A DNA stretch of 64,000 bases from Agrocybe praecox (Eukaryota > Basidiomycota > Agaricomycetes > Agaricales > Agrocybaceae): contig OZ024842.1 in assembly GCA_964017145.1 (NCBI GenBank), positions 1,302,001-1,366,000 on the forward strand. The letters are read 5' to 3'. A program made the position numbers and the translations under genes. Position 1 is the stretch's first letter; each line of letters starts with the position of its first letter. Of the stretch, positions 1-12,458 are shown piece after piece. The notes below the pieces were generated by a model. The model was given only the letters and a program-made list of their open reading frames with translations, was not told where the DNA came from and searched no databases.

Positions 1-2277
1 AACAAATGGCAAGACACCAAGTAGAGTATCTCGTGGCATTGCAGAAGACATCGAAATGCATATCGAGATCGCTCGCCTATGGCAGGACGAGAACTTGGAT
101 CGAGTGGGTAAAGCTTTAAAGGAAGCCCTACGCATTAGCCAAGCTTCCGGCGAGGTTGACCCTCGCCTGACGAACAACATTGGTGTGCTTCATCATCTTG
201 AAGGACACTTGCCAGAGGCTCGCTTGATGTATGAAAACGCATTGATGAGTGTTAATACTCTTAGCGGGGATCTTGCCGAAGGTTTATCAACGACAGGCCT
301 TTATAATCTTGCTCGAGTGTACGAAGATGAGGGAGCCGAAAATGCTGCCAAAGATGCATATGATAAACTAATCTCCCGACACCCGGAATACATCGACGGT
401 ACGTGTTTTTTAACGTGACACTTTTGGAATTACTTTACTTAGAATTTCTACCAGCCAAAATTCGTCAAGCACAGATGCTCACAAACATCAACCGTGTGAA
501 TGAAGCGCACGACCTCCTAAAACAAGCCCTCATCTCCCAAAGTAGCAACCTCAATCTCCGGGCTTTCTACACTTATTTCCTTATCCACAGCAATTCTCAC
601 AAAATCGCCAAGGAGTTTGTCTTTGAAACACTCAAAGATCATGATAGACATGATGTATACTCATTATGTGCTGCGGCCTGGATTCAATATCACATCGCCA
701 GGGAGACTCGAGATACCAGCAGCAAGGGGGTCGAAGAAAGAAAGAAAAATTTCCTACGATCTGCCGAGCTTTACGAGAAAGCATTATCGATTGATCCTGC
801 ATGTGCTTTCGCGGCTCAGGGACTTGCTATCATCACTGCTGAAGATGCACTTGGTGCTATGGGTGGCGCTTTCGCTAAAATTTCACCGTTTGAAGAAAGC
901 CAAAAGCGCCTAGCAAATGCGCGAGAGGCCCTCGACGTATTTGCTAAAGTCAGAGAGTCGGTCAATGACGGAAGCGTATACCTCAACATAGGTCATTGTT
1001 ACTATTCCCGAGATGAATTTGACCGTGCTATCGAGAGTGTGAGTTTGTCTTTCACTTGTCTGTACTTTGTTCTTATCCATTCGCTTAGTACGAAACTGCC
1101 TCGACAAGGTTCTATGACGGGCATAATGTGCCGGTACTGCTTTGCCTGTGCCGGTCATGGTATGCCAAAGCTATGAAAGACCAATCATTTAATTCCATGA
1201 AAACGGCCCTTCAGTATGCTCAGTCGGTAAGAGCTACTGTTATCATTCTCTACCATTGCTAAATCTGTCATAGGCTCTCCATATACATCCCAACGACAAG
1301 GCTATCCTATACAATATTGCCATGATTCAACAAAAATCCGCCGAACTCCTTTTTTCTGTCAACGTAACGAAACGCTCCTTGAAAGATCTACAACATGCAA
1401 TCGACTCCGCAGCCAACGCTCAGAAGTAAGTTGCATGTCCCTGGTTCAACTAAGACTTTATGCTAATATGTCTTGATAGGTTGTTTGCGTCATTAGCGGC
1501 GGATAAATCTGCTGTTGTTCCCTACGACCGCGATATAGCTGATAATCGTCGGAAATATGGCGATGGATTGCTACGAAAAGCCGAGGAACATCTTGCTAAC
1601 CAAAGACAATTCGAGAAAGAGACTCACGACAGGCTTGAACTTGCCCGGCAAAAGCGTCAGGAAGAAAAAGAACGTCAGGATGCTCTGGAGGTTAGTACAA
1701 TTCAAAGTCAAAAACATGAGATTTACACAGAGGTTTGCTACAGCGTATACGTATGGAAGAACTCCGCCAGGAAGCGGAGAAACTCGCGGAAGATCGACGA
1801 CTCGCTAGAGAGCAAGCTTTGGAATGGACGAGAGAAGTCAGGATGGAAAGCGACGAAGAACGCGAGAAGAAGGTTAAGAAACCGAAGAAACCTAAAGCGG
1901 ACGTCATCAGTGGAGATGAGGCAGACCCGAAACCACAGAAAAAACGAAGGGGTAAGCTAAAGAAGGAGAAAGTTCTCAGTGACGCGGAAGAGGAAGAACA
2001 TGGTATGTTTAGCGAAGAGGAAGAGTTGGAAAAACCGGCGAAGAAGGTAAGCTGATCCTGATAACGTAACGTGGTTGTATCTGACCTTTTTCTGCAGCGC
2101 ATCACGAAGAAGCGGGTGGTCAGAGATGAAGATGAAGACGAAATCGCCGGAGTGGGTCCTGCCCGAAAGAAGCAGTTGTGAGTCTACAAAATCTTCCTCT
2201 TAGATTCTATACTGACAAGAAATCCAATCAGTAAAAGCAAAGAAGTTATTTCGGACACGGATGATGAAATGTCGTGA
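1..2277 (+). CDS. CTR9: CTR9, Paf1 complex TPR subunit (5' partial)
   Basis: C-terminal part of Ctr9, the TPR scaffold of the Paf1 complex, which travels with RNA polymerase II in the nucleus and supports histone H2B ubiquitination and H3 methylation. The frame is open from base 2, so the 5' part lies outside the window. It shows successive TPR helices (for example NIGVLHHLEGHLPEAR near 180, YEKALSIDPACAFAAQGLA near 775), then the charged coiled coil typical of Ctr9 (DRDIADNRRKYG, then RQKRQEEKERQ), and a Lys/Glu-rich tail with KKRRGKLKKEK and an acidic stretch, ending in DTDDEMS. About seven short introns separate the exons (near 400-450, 1039-1090, 1230-1273, 1425-1480, 1692-1733, 2046-2097, 2178-2230). 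It converges on the SDR gene downstream. The identity is secure; exact exon edges are inferred. Confidence 0.9.
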
Positions 2278-2769
2278 CCTTTTATCTTTTTCCATTCTTT
2301 TATTTTACAATTTTTTGCTTTACTTGTTGTGTACTTTTCGAACATATATAATAAACACCGATCACAGCTCGGGTCATCCGTCTGCTTTTATTGTAAGCAA
2401 GTTGTGGCCTCGCTCCCCTTCGACTTTGGGGTATGACATAACACCTTCCTAAAATTTTATTAAGAAGGTTTGACCAGGGAAAATTGGAAGATGAGGAAAG
2501 ACAAATGGCCATGGTATTCCGGTTCATATTTGTCAAGGCGCAGACTTAGGGACAATGAGGATAGAAACCAAATAACTTAATTACATATACAGCAATAAAG
2601 TAATATAGCAACAAGGCGGTAAATTATGGAAGCGACACAACTAGTATATTTTTAGCAAAAGGCCGGTGGTTGTTTATCTTTCGTAAAAGCAGCTGTGACG
2701 TTCTACCTCTCCAAGTAAGATAAAATCGAGAGAAAACAATTTCACATGACTAGCATGTACCCACAAGGT
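2278..2769. other. Convergent 3' intergenic region
   Basis: AT-rich spacer between the 3' ends of CTR9 and the SDR gene. It presumably holds both 3' UTRs and poly(A) signals (for example AATAAA-like sequence near 2350 and AT-rich runs near 2575-2650). No convincing coding frame. Confidence 0.5.
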
Positions 2770-4016
2770 TCAAAAATCGGTACTAAATGATATATCTTTC
2801 CAATCTTCCAACTGTGCCAATGCCATCTCGGAAGATGTTTTCGCAACGGTATAGGAATCCGTTCCAAGGCAAACACCAAGTGGGAAAGATTTACCAGACG
2901 CCACACCTTCACCCCTCACGATGTCTAGGACAACTTTGACGCCCTTCGCTGGGTCTCCTGGCTGTTTACCGTTATACTCTAAGGGTCTATACTGTAAGTT
3001 CCAAGAAAATGTTGAATAAAGAAAAGGAAAATTGACCTTGGAGGCCTTTCTCCCCGTTTTCCACGAGGTCTTTATAATCCGAGATTCTTGCCACTTTAGC
3101 AGAACGCTGGTCACTTTGGAGAAGCGACGTTCGGAAGTAACCAAAGTCGATGCAAGTAGCTCGTAGTCCGAATGAGCTTATTTCTTGATGAAGGGAATAC
3201 GATATACCTGGATTCTCAGCTCGTTATTCCAGAAAGTCATCGATCCATTGAACATAGAAGCGTACCGCGCAACGCCCACTTCGTTGAAGCATAAAGTCCC
3301 GCATAGGGTCCTCCACTGTTCGGTAGTCAGATAACGCACTTGATCTGTCTGATGTCACAATTCTATACGTACATCCATCCTCCCAGTGAGCCTATGAAAA
3401 CAACCGTACCAGCTTTTCTTTCCCTCATGTATGGTAGGAATGCTCGAGTAACGTTGATAGCGCCAAAAACGTTCGTACTTCAAATGGATCCCCCGTCAGA
3501 GAACAAAATAAGAGGTTTTGGAAGGATTAGAAGTTTACTTAAACTGTTCCAATGTTTCCTGAGGACTGATTAGAAGGTTAGCTCCATATTTAATGACGAG
3601 TTGATTAACGCTCACGTGGATTCTTCAATCGTGCCGCAGTGAACGTACCCTGTAATCAGAGCTGAGCAGAAATTCATGAATCTGTTTACTCTCTTACAAA
3701 CCTGCGTTATTTACCAAGACATCAATATGTCCATGTATCGCGATGGCCCTTTTTGCGGCATCATGGAGGGTTTCCAGGGAAGAAGTGACATCGAGCTCTA
3801 AAATGTCTGCCCCTGCCGCTTCCAAATCATTCAACTTGGCAGTAGATCGCGCTCGACCGGTTGCGATAACCTTTTCGCCCCTCTTCAAAGCGACCAGCGC
3901 CAGATCACGACCAAGTCCTGACCTAAGTGAACGAATGATCAATCGAGGTTATGAGCAGTCCAAAATACGACGTATGTCGTCCCGGTAATAAGCCAAACCA
4001 GTTGAGATGCTTGCAT
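2770..4016 (-). CDS. Short-chain dehydrogenase/reductase (SDR), possible splice-donor defect
   Basis: Classical SDR, an NAD(P)(H)-dependent oxidoreductase of unknown substrate. Reading leftwards from 4016: MQASQLVWLITG starts the Rossmann fold, then SGLGRDLALVALKRGEKV completes the glycine motif, VLVNNAG follows near 3700, then GTIEES, a beta strand with the catalytic Ser (TVVFIGSLGGW, near 3390), and the catalytic YASTK near 3265. The last exon encodes VVLDIVRGEGVASGKSFPLG and ends DWKDISFSTDF. About seven introns are needed. The first exon cannot be joined to the second with a GT or GC donor: the only frame-preserving break is at ACATACGT, where a normal donor would read GTACGT. The gene may therefore be crippled or use an unusual AT-AG intron. 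Family assignment is firm; substrate unknown. Confidence 0.8.
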
Positions 4017-5093
4017 TGTGATTATGTTGATTCTTGAATTTCTGGAGACGATAGGAATTGCGTGTCGAGTCGCTTTATAGCTCCTCGCTTGGGCGACTGG
4101 ACAGATGCCGATGCTATACGTACCCGCGTCTTGGCTTTATCATCCAGAGCGTAATTACACCCTTACTTAAAACACGTAAATGCTTTGTAAAAAGATAAAA
4201 TTTTGTCTAAAGTACGTCCACATATGTTTGAGCACTATGAAAATGCATGTCGGTACTGAAGCACTCACAGATTTCGTAGCGATGCTTGCCCTTGCCGATA
4301 ACTCGTTGCAGTTGGCCCCCTCTTACGAATATTAGGGTCAGGGCATTATTGAAAGCTGAACAAATCTTATGAGAGTTGCTAATTTGCTGTGAGCCCACTC
4401 TAGTTTATAAGCTAGATATCAACTTCCCCGGAGAAGTGGTCGTCGGAAAGCGTGATAATCAAGCTTCAACTGAGTGCCATCCTGAACACCATGCTCTTGG
4501 CTGCTCATCGGGTCAGACCGGTGGCAGGCCATCATATGAGATGTCGGTGAAGGACCTCTATATGACAGAGATTCTCCATCGCTCCGCGATATCGAGTCAT
4601 TCTGCGGCTGGTAATGACGGCGTATGATTAAGCAATACATTGTCTTTGAGTATTCGTGCCGGTTCCTGCCTGTGTTCGTCATGCATAAAGAGTTAACGAA
4701 CGATTACATACTACTATTTCAGGCTTTTTTCCTTGCATATAATTGTATTGGTATTTCTTATGCAACTTGAAGTTTACTTCACGAATCTTGGACGAGTCTG
4801 TTTTGGGTGGAGAGTCTTTTGTTCCTCTATTAGATTGGTTTTGTCGGAGTTTCAATCTGATTTCCAAAATTGACCGGCGGGCCACGGGCCACGGCGCAGG
4901 TACCACTTTCCAAGGTGTTTTTCAGAGATAGAGTAATCGTTATTCTGAGTAATACTGCGAACTGAAACTGAGCACATAGAATGACAGTCCAAATGATGAT
5001 ATATATGATGCGTGCCTAATGTACAAATGCGACAAATGTGTGAGTACAGGATATAAGATAATAAGTAAAGAAGGGGGGTAGGTAAAATCAAAA
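4017..5093. other. Intergenic, no supported gene
   Basis: Upstream region of the SDR gene and downstream region of ADA2. Several frames of 60-90 codons are open on both strands, but none shows a recognisable domain, a splice-consistent extension or coding-like composition. Confidence 0.5.
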
Positions 5094-7538
5094 TCAGGTA
5101 CTCTGCGTCCATGACTGTGGAATCGTTTGCAATGATGCATTATAGAGTGTTCCATTTTGACTGTTGGAACCGGAAGAATTAGCTGTAGTTATGGGTGGGC
5201 GTGGGGAGATTAGGGCCTCCTTTTGAGGGGAGGAGTTAGGGGGAAGTGATGAACTTTACGGAACGAAGTAGAAAATCAGCACAGAGATTAAACCTCGTTA
5301 TGACTGGCCACATACCTGCCGCTTTGTGATTGGGAGGGAGTAATAGCGGGCGCTGACGCATTCGAGGGTTCGGTTGTGATTTTGAGGTAGCCAGATTGTA
5401 CCAAAAAATCCCAGACGCGACTTGTTTTGTTGACATCAATCTTCACCAGATCACGAGCTTCGCGACGACGAAGTTTGCCACCTCTGCGGGCATATTCGCG
5501 TACGAGAGTCTCTTTGATTACTAGGTATGGTTTTGGGAAGATACGAAGCGTCGAACAAAGGGTTTGTTCTGCAGGAGTGAGGAGGTGTAAGGAGGGACTG
5601 TTTGCGAGATTGAGAGGGGCGGCTGTGGATTATTGTCGCATAAGAAACGGTCTTTTCTGATTAAAAGGTAAACAACTTACGAAGGCGGCGGACAGGAGCT
5701 GTACTAGGACCAGGGGTTTGTCCCAATCTGGGGGTCGATTCTCGAGATTTTTTGTCTTCTGAATCTGCAAAAGAAGCCAGACTTGATCTACGAGGATCAG
5801 GACCAGAGGACTGACGTCCTGTGTTGCGATATTGAAGTCGGTCAGAGGCATAGTCACGGATTGGGGCAACCTTGGGTTGGGTCTGCACAAAAAAAAGAAG
5901 AAAAAGAATTAAAATTATGTATAGTAAGGCAATCCGTGTAATCTGCACTAACCCGTTTAGCCAGATCTGCTTCGTATTTTTCAATGTCTGCCGATGTCGA
6001 TAACCCAAGTCGACGATACGTTTGCAATTCCTGGATACGCTTGCGAAGCAATGCTTCATCTGATGTCATTGTCAGGTGGATGCTTGCCATAGGAGGAATA
6101 TACGTTGCTTACAAAGCATATCTGTCGCAAAAGCTTCATAATCTTCTGCGGTTTGTATCCTGGAGAAAGGACGTAGGCGATGGAGAAATTCTCGCTCTTC
6201 TCTCGGGCGTTTTTTTTCCGCGGCTTGCAGCTAAGATAGACATAAATAAGTCGTTGTGAAAAAAGGATTAATTGTTTACCCACCTTTTTATATTCTAACA
6301 AACCTCTCTCGAAAATCACAGCTTTGCCCTCTAAACGCTTGTCGATGCGTTGATAATACATTTCGATAAGTGTTAATTTGAAGGCCAAAGAATCCATGGT
6401 CTCGTATGGCTGAGGTTGAATTGGTTCATCTTCTTCATCCTGACTAGTATCTTCTGTTTTGAACTTCTTAGCATCACCATTGATATGATGCCCATTGACC
6501 ATGCCATTTACTGGCGGTGGTCCTTTTCCAGCGGAGACCGTAGTATTATGGTGGAAGCCTGTGAATGTACCAGAGCGTTTCTCTTCTTCCCACTTTACCC
6601 GTGCACGAACATCCAAGTCGTTCTCGTCTTCTGGAATTTCATCTCCCCCATATTCTAAAACCACTCCGAACTCCAGGTCCTTCACCAAATCTTCAGCTTC
6701 GTTATCGATTTCGTGTTCGAATTCAAGACGGCCTGGAAGGAAGGTAGCGATTTCGTGGACTGCAGGGGCTGAGGTTGGAGGAGTTTTATGAGGAGGGGGT
6801 TCCTGATTATTCATCGCCGTGATCCTTCGGCGTTTGCGTTCATGGAATACATCAGAGTCTATGTTGAACTCCTTGTCCATTTCCTGGAGATTTTACTTCA
6901 GTAAAGTTGAAAAGGATTCGTATGTCCTATGATGCCACTCACAGGCAAAGGCCAATTTTTCGATTCTATGTACACCTTTTTATAGTGTTGTTCTACCTCT
7001 TCTTTTGTCCTCGTTCCGACATGTTCTGCAATTTTCTTCCAGTTGCCGATACCATGTGAAGAAATTCCAGTGAGAAGTAAAAGTTCCCTGGAAAATCCCT
7101 CATTAAACGATCTTCGCAGCCCAAAAGCAAATGAAACGCACTCATCTGCACCCCAGTCTTCAGTGAATATAGGGTAAGAGTTTATCTCCTAAATTGAATA
7201 ACAACGATCAAATTCCAATCTACGCGTTCAAGAAAAGAAGGACGTACTATTACGCGATAGGGATGACCTCTGAGATGCTTCCCAAATTCCTTCCCAGCAC
7301 AAAAACACGATGGACAGAGGTCGACTCCATCTCCAGGCACGCACTCGGGATCGGCGCATTTGATGCGTATGTTATGTGTAAGGTCGCAAGAACATGAATC
7401 ACACTGATACTGTACACCAGGCTCATTTAAAGCTTTGAGGGAACAGGGTTAGAATATGACATATATAGTCAATGGTCGATCATACGCACTTTGTATCTCG
7501 TCGGGTAAGTGTTGCGGTTTCCGCTGCGTGACGGTCAT
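5094..7538 (-). CDS. ADA2: ADA2, SAGA/ADA transcriptional adaptor
   Basis: Transcriptional adaptor Ada2, which works with Gcn5 and Ada3 in the SAGA and ADA histone acetyltransferase complexes. Start chosen at 7538 ([16 protein letters not shown]), spliced to the ZZ zinc finger: [16 protein letters not shown], then [14 protein letters not shown] (7465-7260). A SANT/Myb domain follows ([18 protein letters not shown], near 7060). Then come the central region with ERGLLEYKK and the Ada2 core ([20 protein letters not shown] near 6740), and a C-terminal SWIRM domain ([20 protein letters not shown], then [12 protein letters not shown], 5520-5400). A final intron (GTATGTGG, about 5258-5325) joins a Ser/Thr-rich tail ending IPQSWTQST at 5094; without it the frame would stop at 5288. 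About seven introns. The domain order matches the family. Confidence 0.92.
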
Positions 7539-9838
7539 TATGTTTCACGCGAATAAGTTGCGCTCGTCGGGCTCTCGTCCTACACCAAGACTAACGTCGA
7601 GGAACCAGACTAAGGGCTCGGAATGCTTGAAATCGGATGTCGTCGTCGACGTCAACGACGACGGACGGACCTGATGCCTCCCTTCAGTAATGAAGCCGTC
7701 GAAGAGGTGGGAGTACCTGCTGCTCGGAGCAAGTAGGCTGAGTATGAAATACTTTAGGCTTGACGCTGGAACAGTCACCGTGCACAACAACGACAATGAT
7801 GAGCAGCTATTTGGCATTATTTGTATTAGCTTCGGCATCCATTAATCGGCGGCATCAAGTCCAAATTAGGAAGTCAAAGGCTCGGTAAGCCCCTCTTGGG
7901 GCCAAATTTTGTCCCGTATCTTGCCTACAACCACCACCGCCCACATGGTTTATGCCCTTCCCTCATCGTACCAGACGGTGACCACGCAAAATTCTTCTCG
8001 TTCCCTTAATTTGCCATTTTTTTTCTGTTAACCCAACATCTGGTACTTGGCGATATCTGCGTTCTCCAGGCATCTTCGACAATATCTCAACAACTTTGAG
8101 CTCCAGAGTAGAATGGATCGAGGATGGGAAAAATAGATTCACAAGGGTTAAGCCGAAACTTTTCTTAAGCCCTAAGGCCCTGAGCAATGCACTGCAACCA
8201 TGGTCCATCTCCGACCAACACGTGAAGGAAGTATAGGACTACAGTACTATCCTTTGATCGTCGACCTCAACGATCTTACGACTTGTGACTATCGACTCCT
8301 TTACTTCGACGGTCTTTTGTTCTGCGCAGGCAATATCAAACCCCAGCAAGCGTGTCGAAACAGTTTTCCCTTCCCACCTCGTTATCATTATGCAGCCGTA
8401 CATCACTTGAAGACGACATGAAACGCCGCAAATCACTCACCGATCTTATCGATGCAGACGTTCCGTTATCTGAGTACGGACCATCATCGAGGCAATACAG
8501 ACAATGGAGAAAGTCCAACATAGGAGTTGAAAAGAAAAAAAAAGTGCAGATGTCTTTTGTAAATATCTTCCAAATTGGAGTGATGGATACATATATTCTC
8601 GCCATGAGCTTATTTTTCAGCAAGCCCACCTTCACCACCTTGTCAAGACACCTGTTTGGTCAACCATCACATCATAAATCTTCAGCGAAGCTCCGTTAGT
8701 GATGTCAAATAAGAAGTACTTGAAGTGATCCTCAAGACTTTTAGACGAATAAACTTATTTCCTTAAAATCATCTATGAGCACGAAGAGAACACGATGCCT
8801 CGTCCCTTTCGACAGACCGACTTCCTCTTCGAGTAGCTCCGTTCAATTTGATGGTTTCCCGCATCATATGTACACGCACAGAGGGATCGGTAAGATTGGT
8901 GGCGCTTGGACCTTGAAACCCAAGTTTTCGCGTCATGTGTTTGTACATATGCGAGTGGTCATCACTGGCGATCCCATTACTGAGGCTCCCCGCTTGTCCA
9001 GTGGAACTTTATCCCTAGAAATTCATGCTTCATAATTCATACAGGACTGCGCCCTCGAATCCATGTTTATGTTTAAATAGGTGAATCTCGACAGTGCATC
9101 ATAAATGACATCGCAGGGGTTATCTCAGCCCTGAAGTATGAACGGCGCCGAAGCTAGAAGGAGTGTCAAGCCTTTATTAAATAAATAATCCGAATTCTGG
9201 CGGAGGAAAAAGGGAAGATGGGAACGGTGAGGTCATTGTGCGATGCATTTGATAGGATGTTGGCCCGGTGACCGTTTATGCTGTCCGTGCCGCACGATGG
9301 CTAGATGCAAACTCGACGATGAGCAGCCCGTTCTTTTTGCAGCCTTCCATCATGAACTACACCCAACAGCTGTTATACGTCTCTTCAGCGTTCACCACGC
9401 CTCTAGCAAAGACGCTTTCCAGAAATCATACTACCCTAAGTCAGACGTGTAATTTTTCTGCACTAAATCCGACTTCGCAGTCCATCTCGGCATTGCACTA
9501 GACCGGCTTTAGCACGATGAATTCCTTCGGTCACTCAACTCAACAAAGAGCAAGCTTCCTTCATGCAGGAAAATTCAAGTCGTGACATCCAAAACACATT
9601 TCTTGGCGCTTCGCGGGCAGGCGATCTAAGATTCTGAGTTCTAAAATGAGAACACCCTTTCACCGCTGTGGACTATAGATATATATCACTCTCAACAATT
9701 GTTCGGTTCCTTTTCTCTTCCCATTTCCGAACACGCAGGAGGCGGCCTGTAAAAGCCCTTGAAATCTTTTCCTTATAAGATTTCAGTACCTCACTTTCTT
9801 TTTGCTGGTCATTCCCTTCAAGGTCCATTTGAGCAGAT
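7539..9838. other. Long intergenic region, mostly uninterpreted
   Basis: 2.3 kb between ADA2 and the copper radical oxidase. It contains the ADA2 promoter with an 8-bp inverted repeat (7639-7662). A 115-codon open frame on + (8352-8699, including KRRKSLTDLIDADVPLSEYG) looks mildly protein-like but has no start context, domain or flanking exons I can support. The last 150 bases hold AT-rich TATA-like sequence (9677-9688) before the oxidase start. Confidence 0.45.
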
Positions 9839-12458
9839 ATGGGGTTCCGTTCTACCTGTTCTATCTTTGGACTTTCTTTCCTTCACACCACCTTCGTTTA
9901 TGCCCAACTTTCAACATCTGTGCCCGGTCAGCCCTCTCGCCAAGGAACCGTTGGCGCCTTCGAGATTATTGGGTCGAGTCTTGTCAGCGCACAACAGGTT
10001 CGCACGCGACCCATACTCTAGCGCTACCATATATTCATGTTCTTTGCTTGCAGATTTTCCTAGGAACGCCAGACAAGGTCTTCTTCGTTGATAAAGTTGA
10101 GAACAATCCTACGAGGATCAAAGGGCATCCAGCATGGGCTTCAGGTATGTATGGTTCCAGTATGTGTACTCAACTCATGACGTACCGCTGATCACTGCAT
10201 GTAGAATGGTCTCTTGGCACCAATAATCAACGACCCATGGATGCTCTGACGAACACATTTTGTGCTGTAAGACCTCATTTCGATCACCCCTCTGGTCAAT
10301 TAAAACAAACAAACCATTCATTTATCCAGGGTGGTAATGTACTCGGAAATGGGACATGGATCAACGTAGGAGGAAACCAGGCAGTAACATTTGGTGGAAA
10401 TCCGGCGGCCAGTCAGAACGGAGGAGGTCCGTACGACGACCCTGATGGGCGAAACTCGTGCGTTGTCGTTTTCAAGTTTAGAATGTTACACGCGTTGCTG
10501 ACATGAGCTTCTGGTCATAGGATACGGTGGGCATCAAAAACGTGTTCTCGTCAAATCTAGGGAGACTGATTTTCTCCAGGTTATTTACGCCTTGTGACGA
10601 CGGAAGCTGTGACTGGTCTTTGGCCCCTAGCCAAACCACCCAGCGGTGGTATCCTACGGTGTGCGTGCCTTGCATCTTCAACCAATGCCGGTTTCCTAAG
10701 ACATTGTATTTCCATTTAGCGAAACCCTTCAAGATGGGTCTGCTATTATTGTAAGAACAACAACTTAATCATCAGTGTGCCGTTACATCAATAACTTACA
10801 TGTTTTTTATTTATATCCTAGCTCGGTGGATGCTTTTTCGGAGGTTATGTCAATTCTGCGGACCAAGATAACCCAACATACGAATTCTTCCCCACGCGAG
10901 GAGGACCGATACCCTCGCCGATACTGGAGAGTACGCTGCCGGTCAACTTGTTCCCTCTTACCTGGCTTCTTCCTTCTGGAAATCTGTTGATACAATCTGG
11001 GTGGAACACGGTGTTACTTGACCTTGATACGGACACAGAGACGCCGTTGGATGATATTCCCGATGCTGTCAGGGTGTATCCAGCAAGTGCGGGGACGGTT
11101 ATGCTTCCGTTGACACCCGCAAATAATTATACCGCAACGATTTTATTCTGCGGTGGGTCTAATGTGCCTTCGATGAAGACGTATGTTTCACCAGAAATTA
11201 AACTCTGCGCTATCATACTCAATTTCTTTTTTTCTTCATAGGTGGCAGTCGAAAGACTTCATCCCTCCAAATCTCGCCGCGTCCACTTCCTGCGTTACTA
11301 TTACTCCAGATGTGTCCGGCAAGTACACCAAAGTCGACTCTTTGTCTGATGGGAGGTCGATGGCAAACTTTATCCTTCTGCCTGATGGAAGGGTGCTGGG
11401 TCTTGGTGGGGCTAAAACTGGTAACAAATAGACTTTTCCCCATATTATTATAGTTTGTTGCTTACAAGGAATCTGAATATAGGTACAGCGGGGTACGGCA
11501 ATGATTCATGGGCTATAGGACATTCGTATGCCGACAGTCCTGTATTGACGCCTGCTATTTTCGACCCAAGCCAACCCAAAGGTAGTAAATGGTCCAGCGA
11601 CGGCTTGCAATCGAGTACGGTGCCGAGAATGTATCATTCATCGGCCATTCTCCTTCCCGATGGTGAGCGGTTATTATATTCAGACTCTATTGTGAGTTCC
11701 GGTGTTTAAGTGCGGTATTTTTTATTTTAGGTTCGGTAATAGTTTCTGGATCGAATCCTAATCCTGACTATACTGTTGGTCCGAATGTGAAGTATCCTAC
11801 GGAGTACCGCACCGAACTCTTTTACCCGTCGTACTTCAACGAGAGACGCCCACAGCCCAATGGACTACCCTCGCAACTGTCGTATGGTGGACCATCGTTT
11901 GATATCACTCTTGACTCGGACGACTTAATCGGAGACGTTGAGAATATTAACAAAACGAAGGTTGTGATCATCAGGACAGGATTCTCTACTCATGCTATGG
12001 TACGTAGAAACATCGGAATTTTCTCTTTCGCTCATGCATCATTGATCTCACATTTAAATTTTCAACAGAATATGGGGCAGAGATATGTTGAACTGGCTTC
12101 GTCCTATACCGCATATGGTGACAACTCGACAGCTATCCTGCATGTCTCCCAACTTCCTCCAAATCCTGCTATCATTGCCCCAGGACCTGCATACATTCAT
12201 GTTGTTGTGAACGGCATTCCATCCGTCGGTATTCCTGTGATGCTTGGTTCTGGGAATATCGAAACGCAAACAGTCTTAGCTGTTGCCGATCTACCCTCGT
12301 CGAACGTCGTGGGCTCCCTACCATCCAGTTCTTCGTCATCTCCTGGTTCCTCCAATCACAGTGATAGCGCTGCTCAATCTTTCTTGTCAAATTCGGTTCT
12401 GCTTACTTGGACTTCTGCTCTTCTTTCTCTTTTTGCGTCTGTCGCTCTTCTGTCATGA
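9839..12458 (+). CDS. Copper radical oxidase (glyoxal oxidase-like, AA5_1), GPI-type tail
   Basis: Secreted copper radical oxidase, which oxidises aldehydes or alcohols and yields H2O2; in wood- and litter-decay fungi this feeds peroxidases. A signal peptide (MGFRSTCSIFGLSFLHTTFVYA) precedes the mature region. The expected active-site elements are visible: the Cys that crosslinks to Tyr (NTFCAGGN, 10250-10335), the first Tyr (QRWYPT, 10642), the Tyr-His pair (RMYHSS, 11628) and the late His (FSTHAM, 11985). The C-terminal part encodes the immunoglobulin-like domain, then a Ser/Pro-rich linker and a hydrophobic end (LLTWTSALLSLFASVALLS) typical of a GPI signal. About ten introns, including two flanking a 6-nt exon. 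Substrate class (glyoxal oxidase or another CRO subgroup) cannot be settled by eye. Confidence 0.9.
10521..10526 (+). other. 6-nt microexon of the oxidase gene
   Basis: GATACG, bounded by CATAG upstream and GTGGGC downstream. Including it between introns 10458-10520 (63 nt) and 10527-10579 (53 nt) gives GRNSIRLFTPCDD; skipping it gives GRNSLFTPCDD and loses the Ile-Arg usual at this point in the family. Both joins keep the frame. Confidence 0.65.

Noticed and set aside
1692..2105. 137-codon Ser/Phe-rich minus frame
   Set aside because: Antisense shadow of the charged CTR9 C-terminus.
8200..8699. Possible small gene on + (two frames, including KRRKSLTDLIDADVPLSEYG)
   Set aside because: No convincing start, junction or family; recorded only as an open frame in the gap note.
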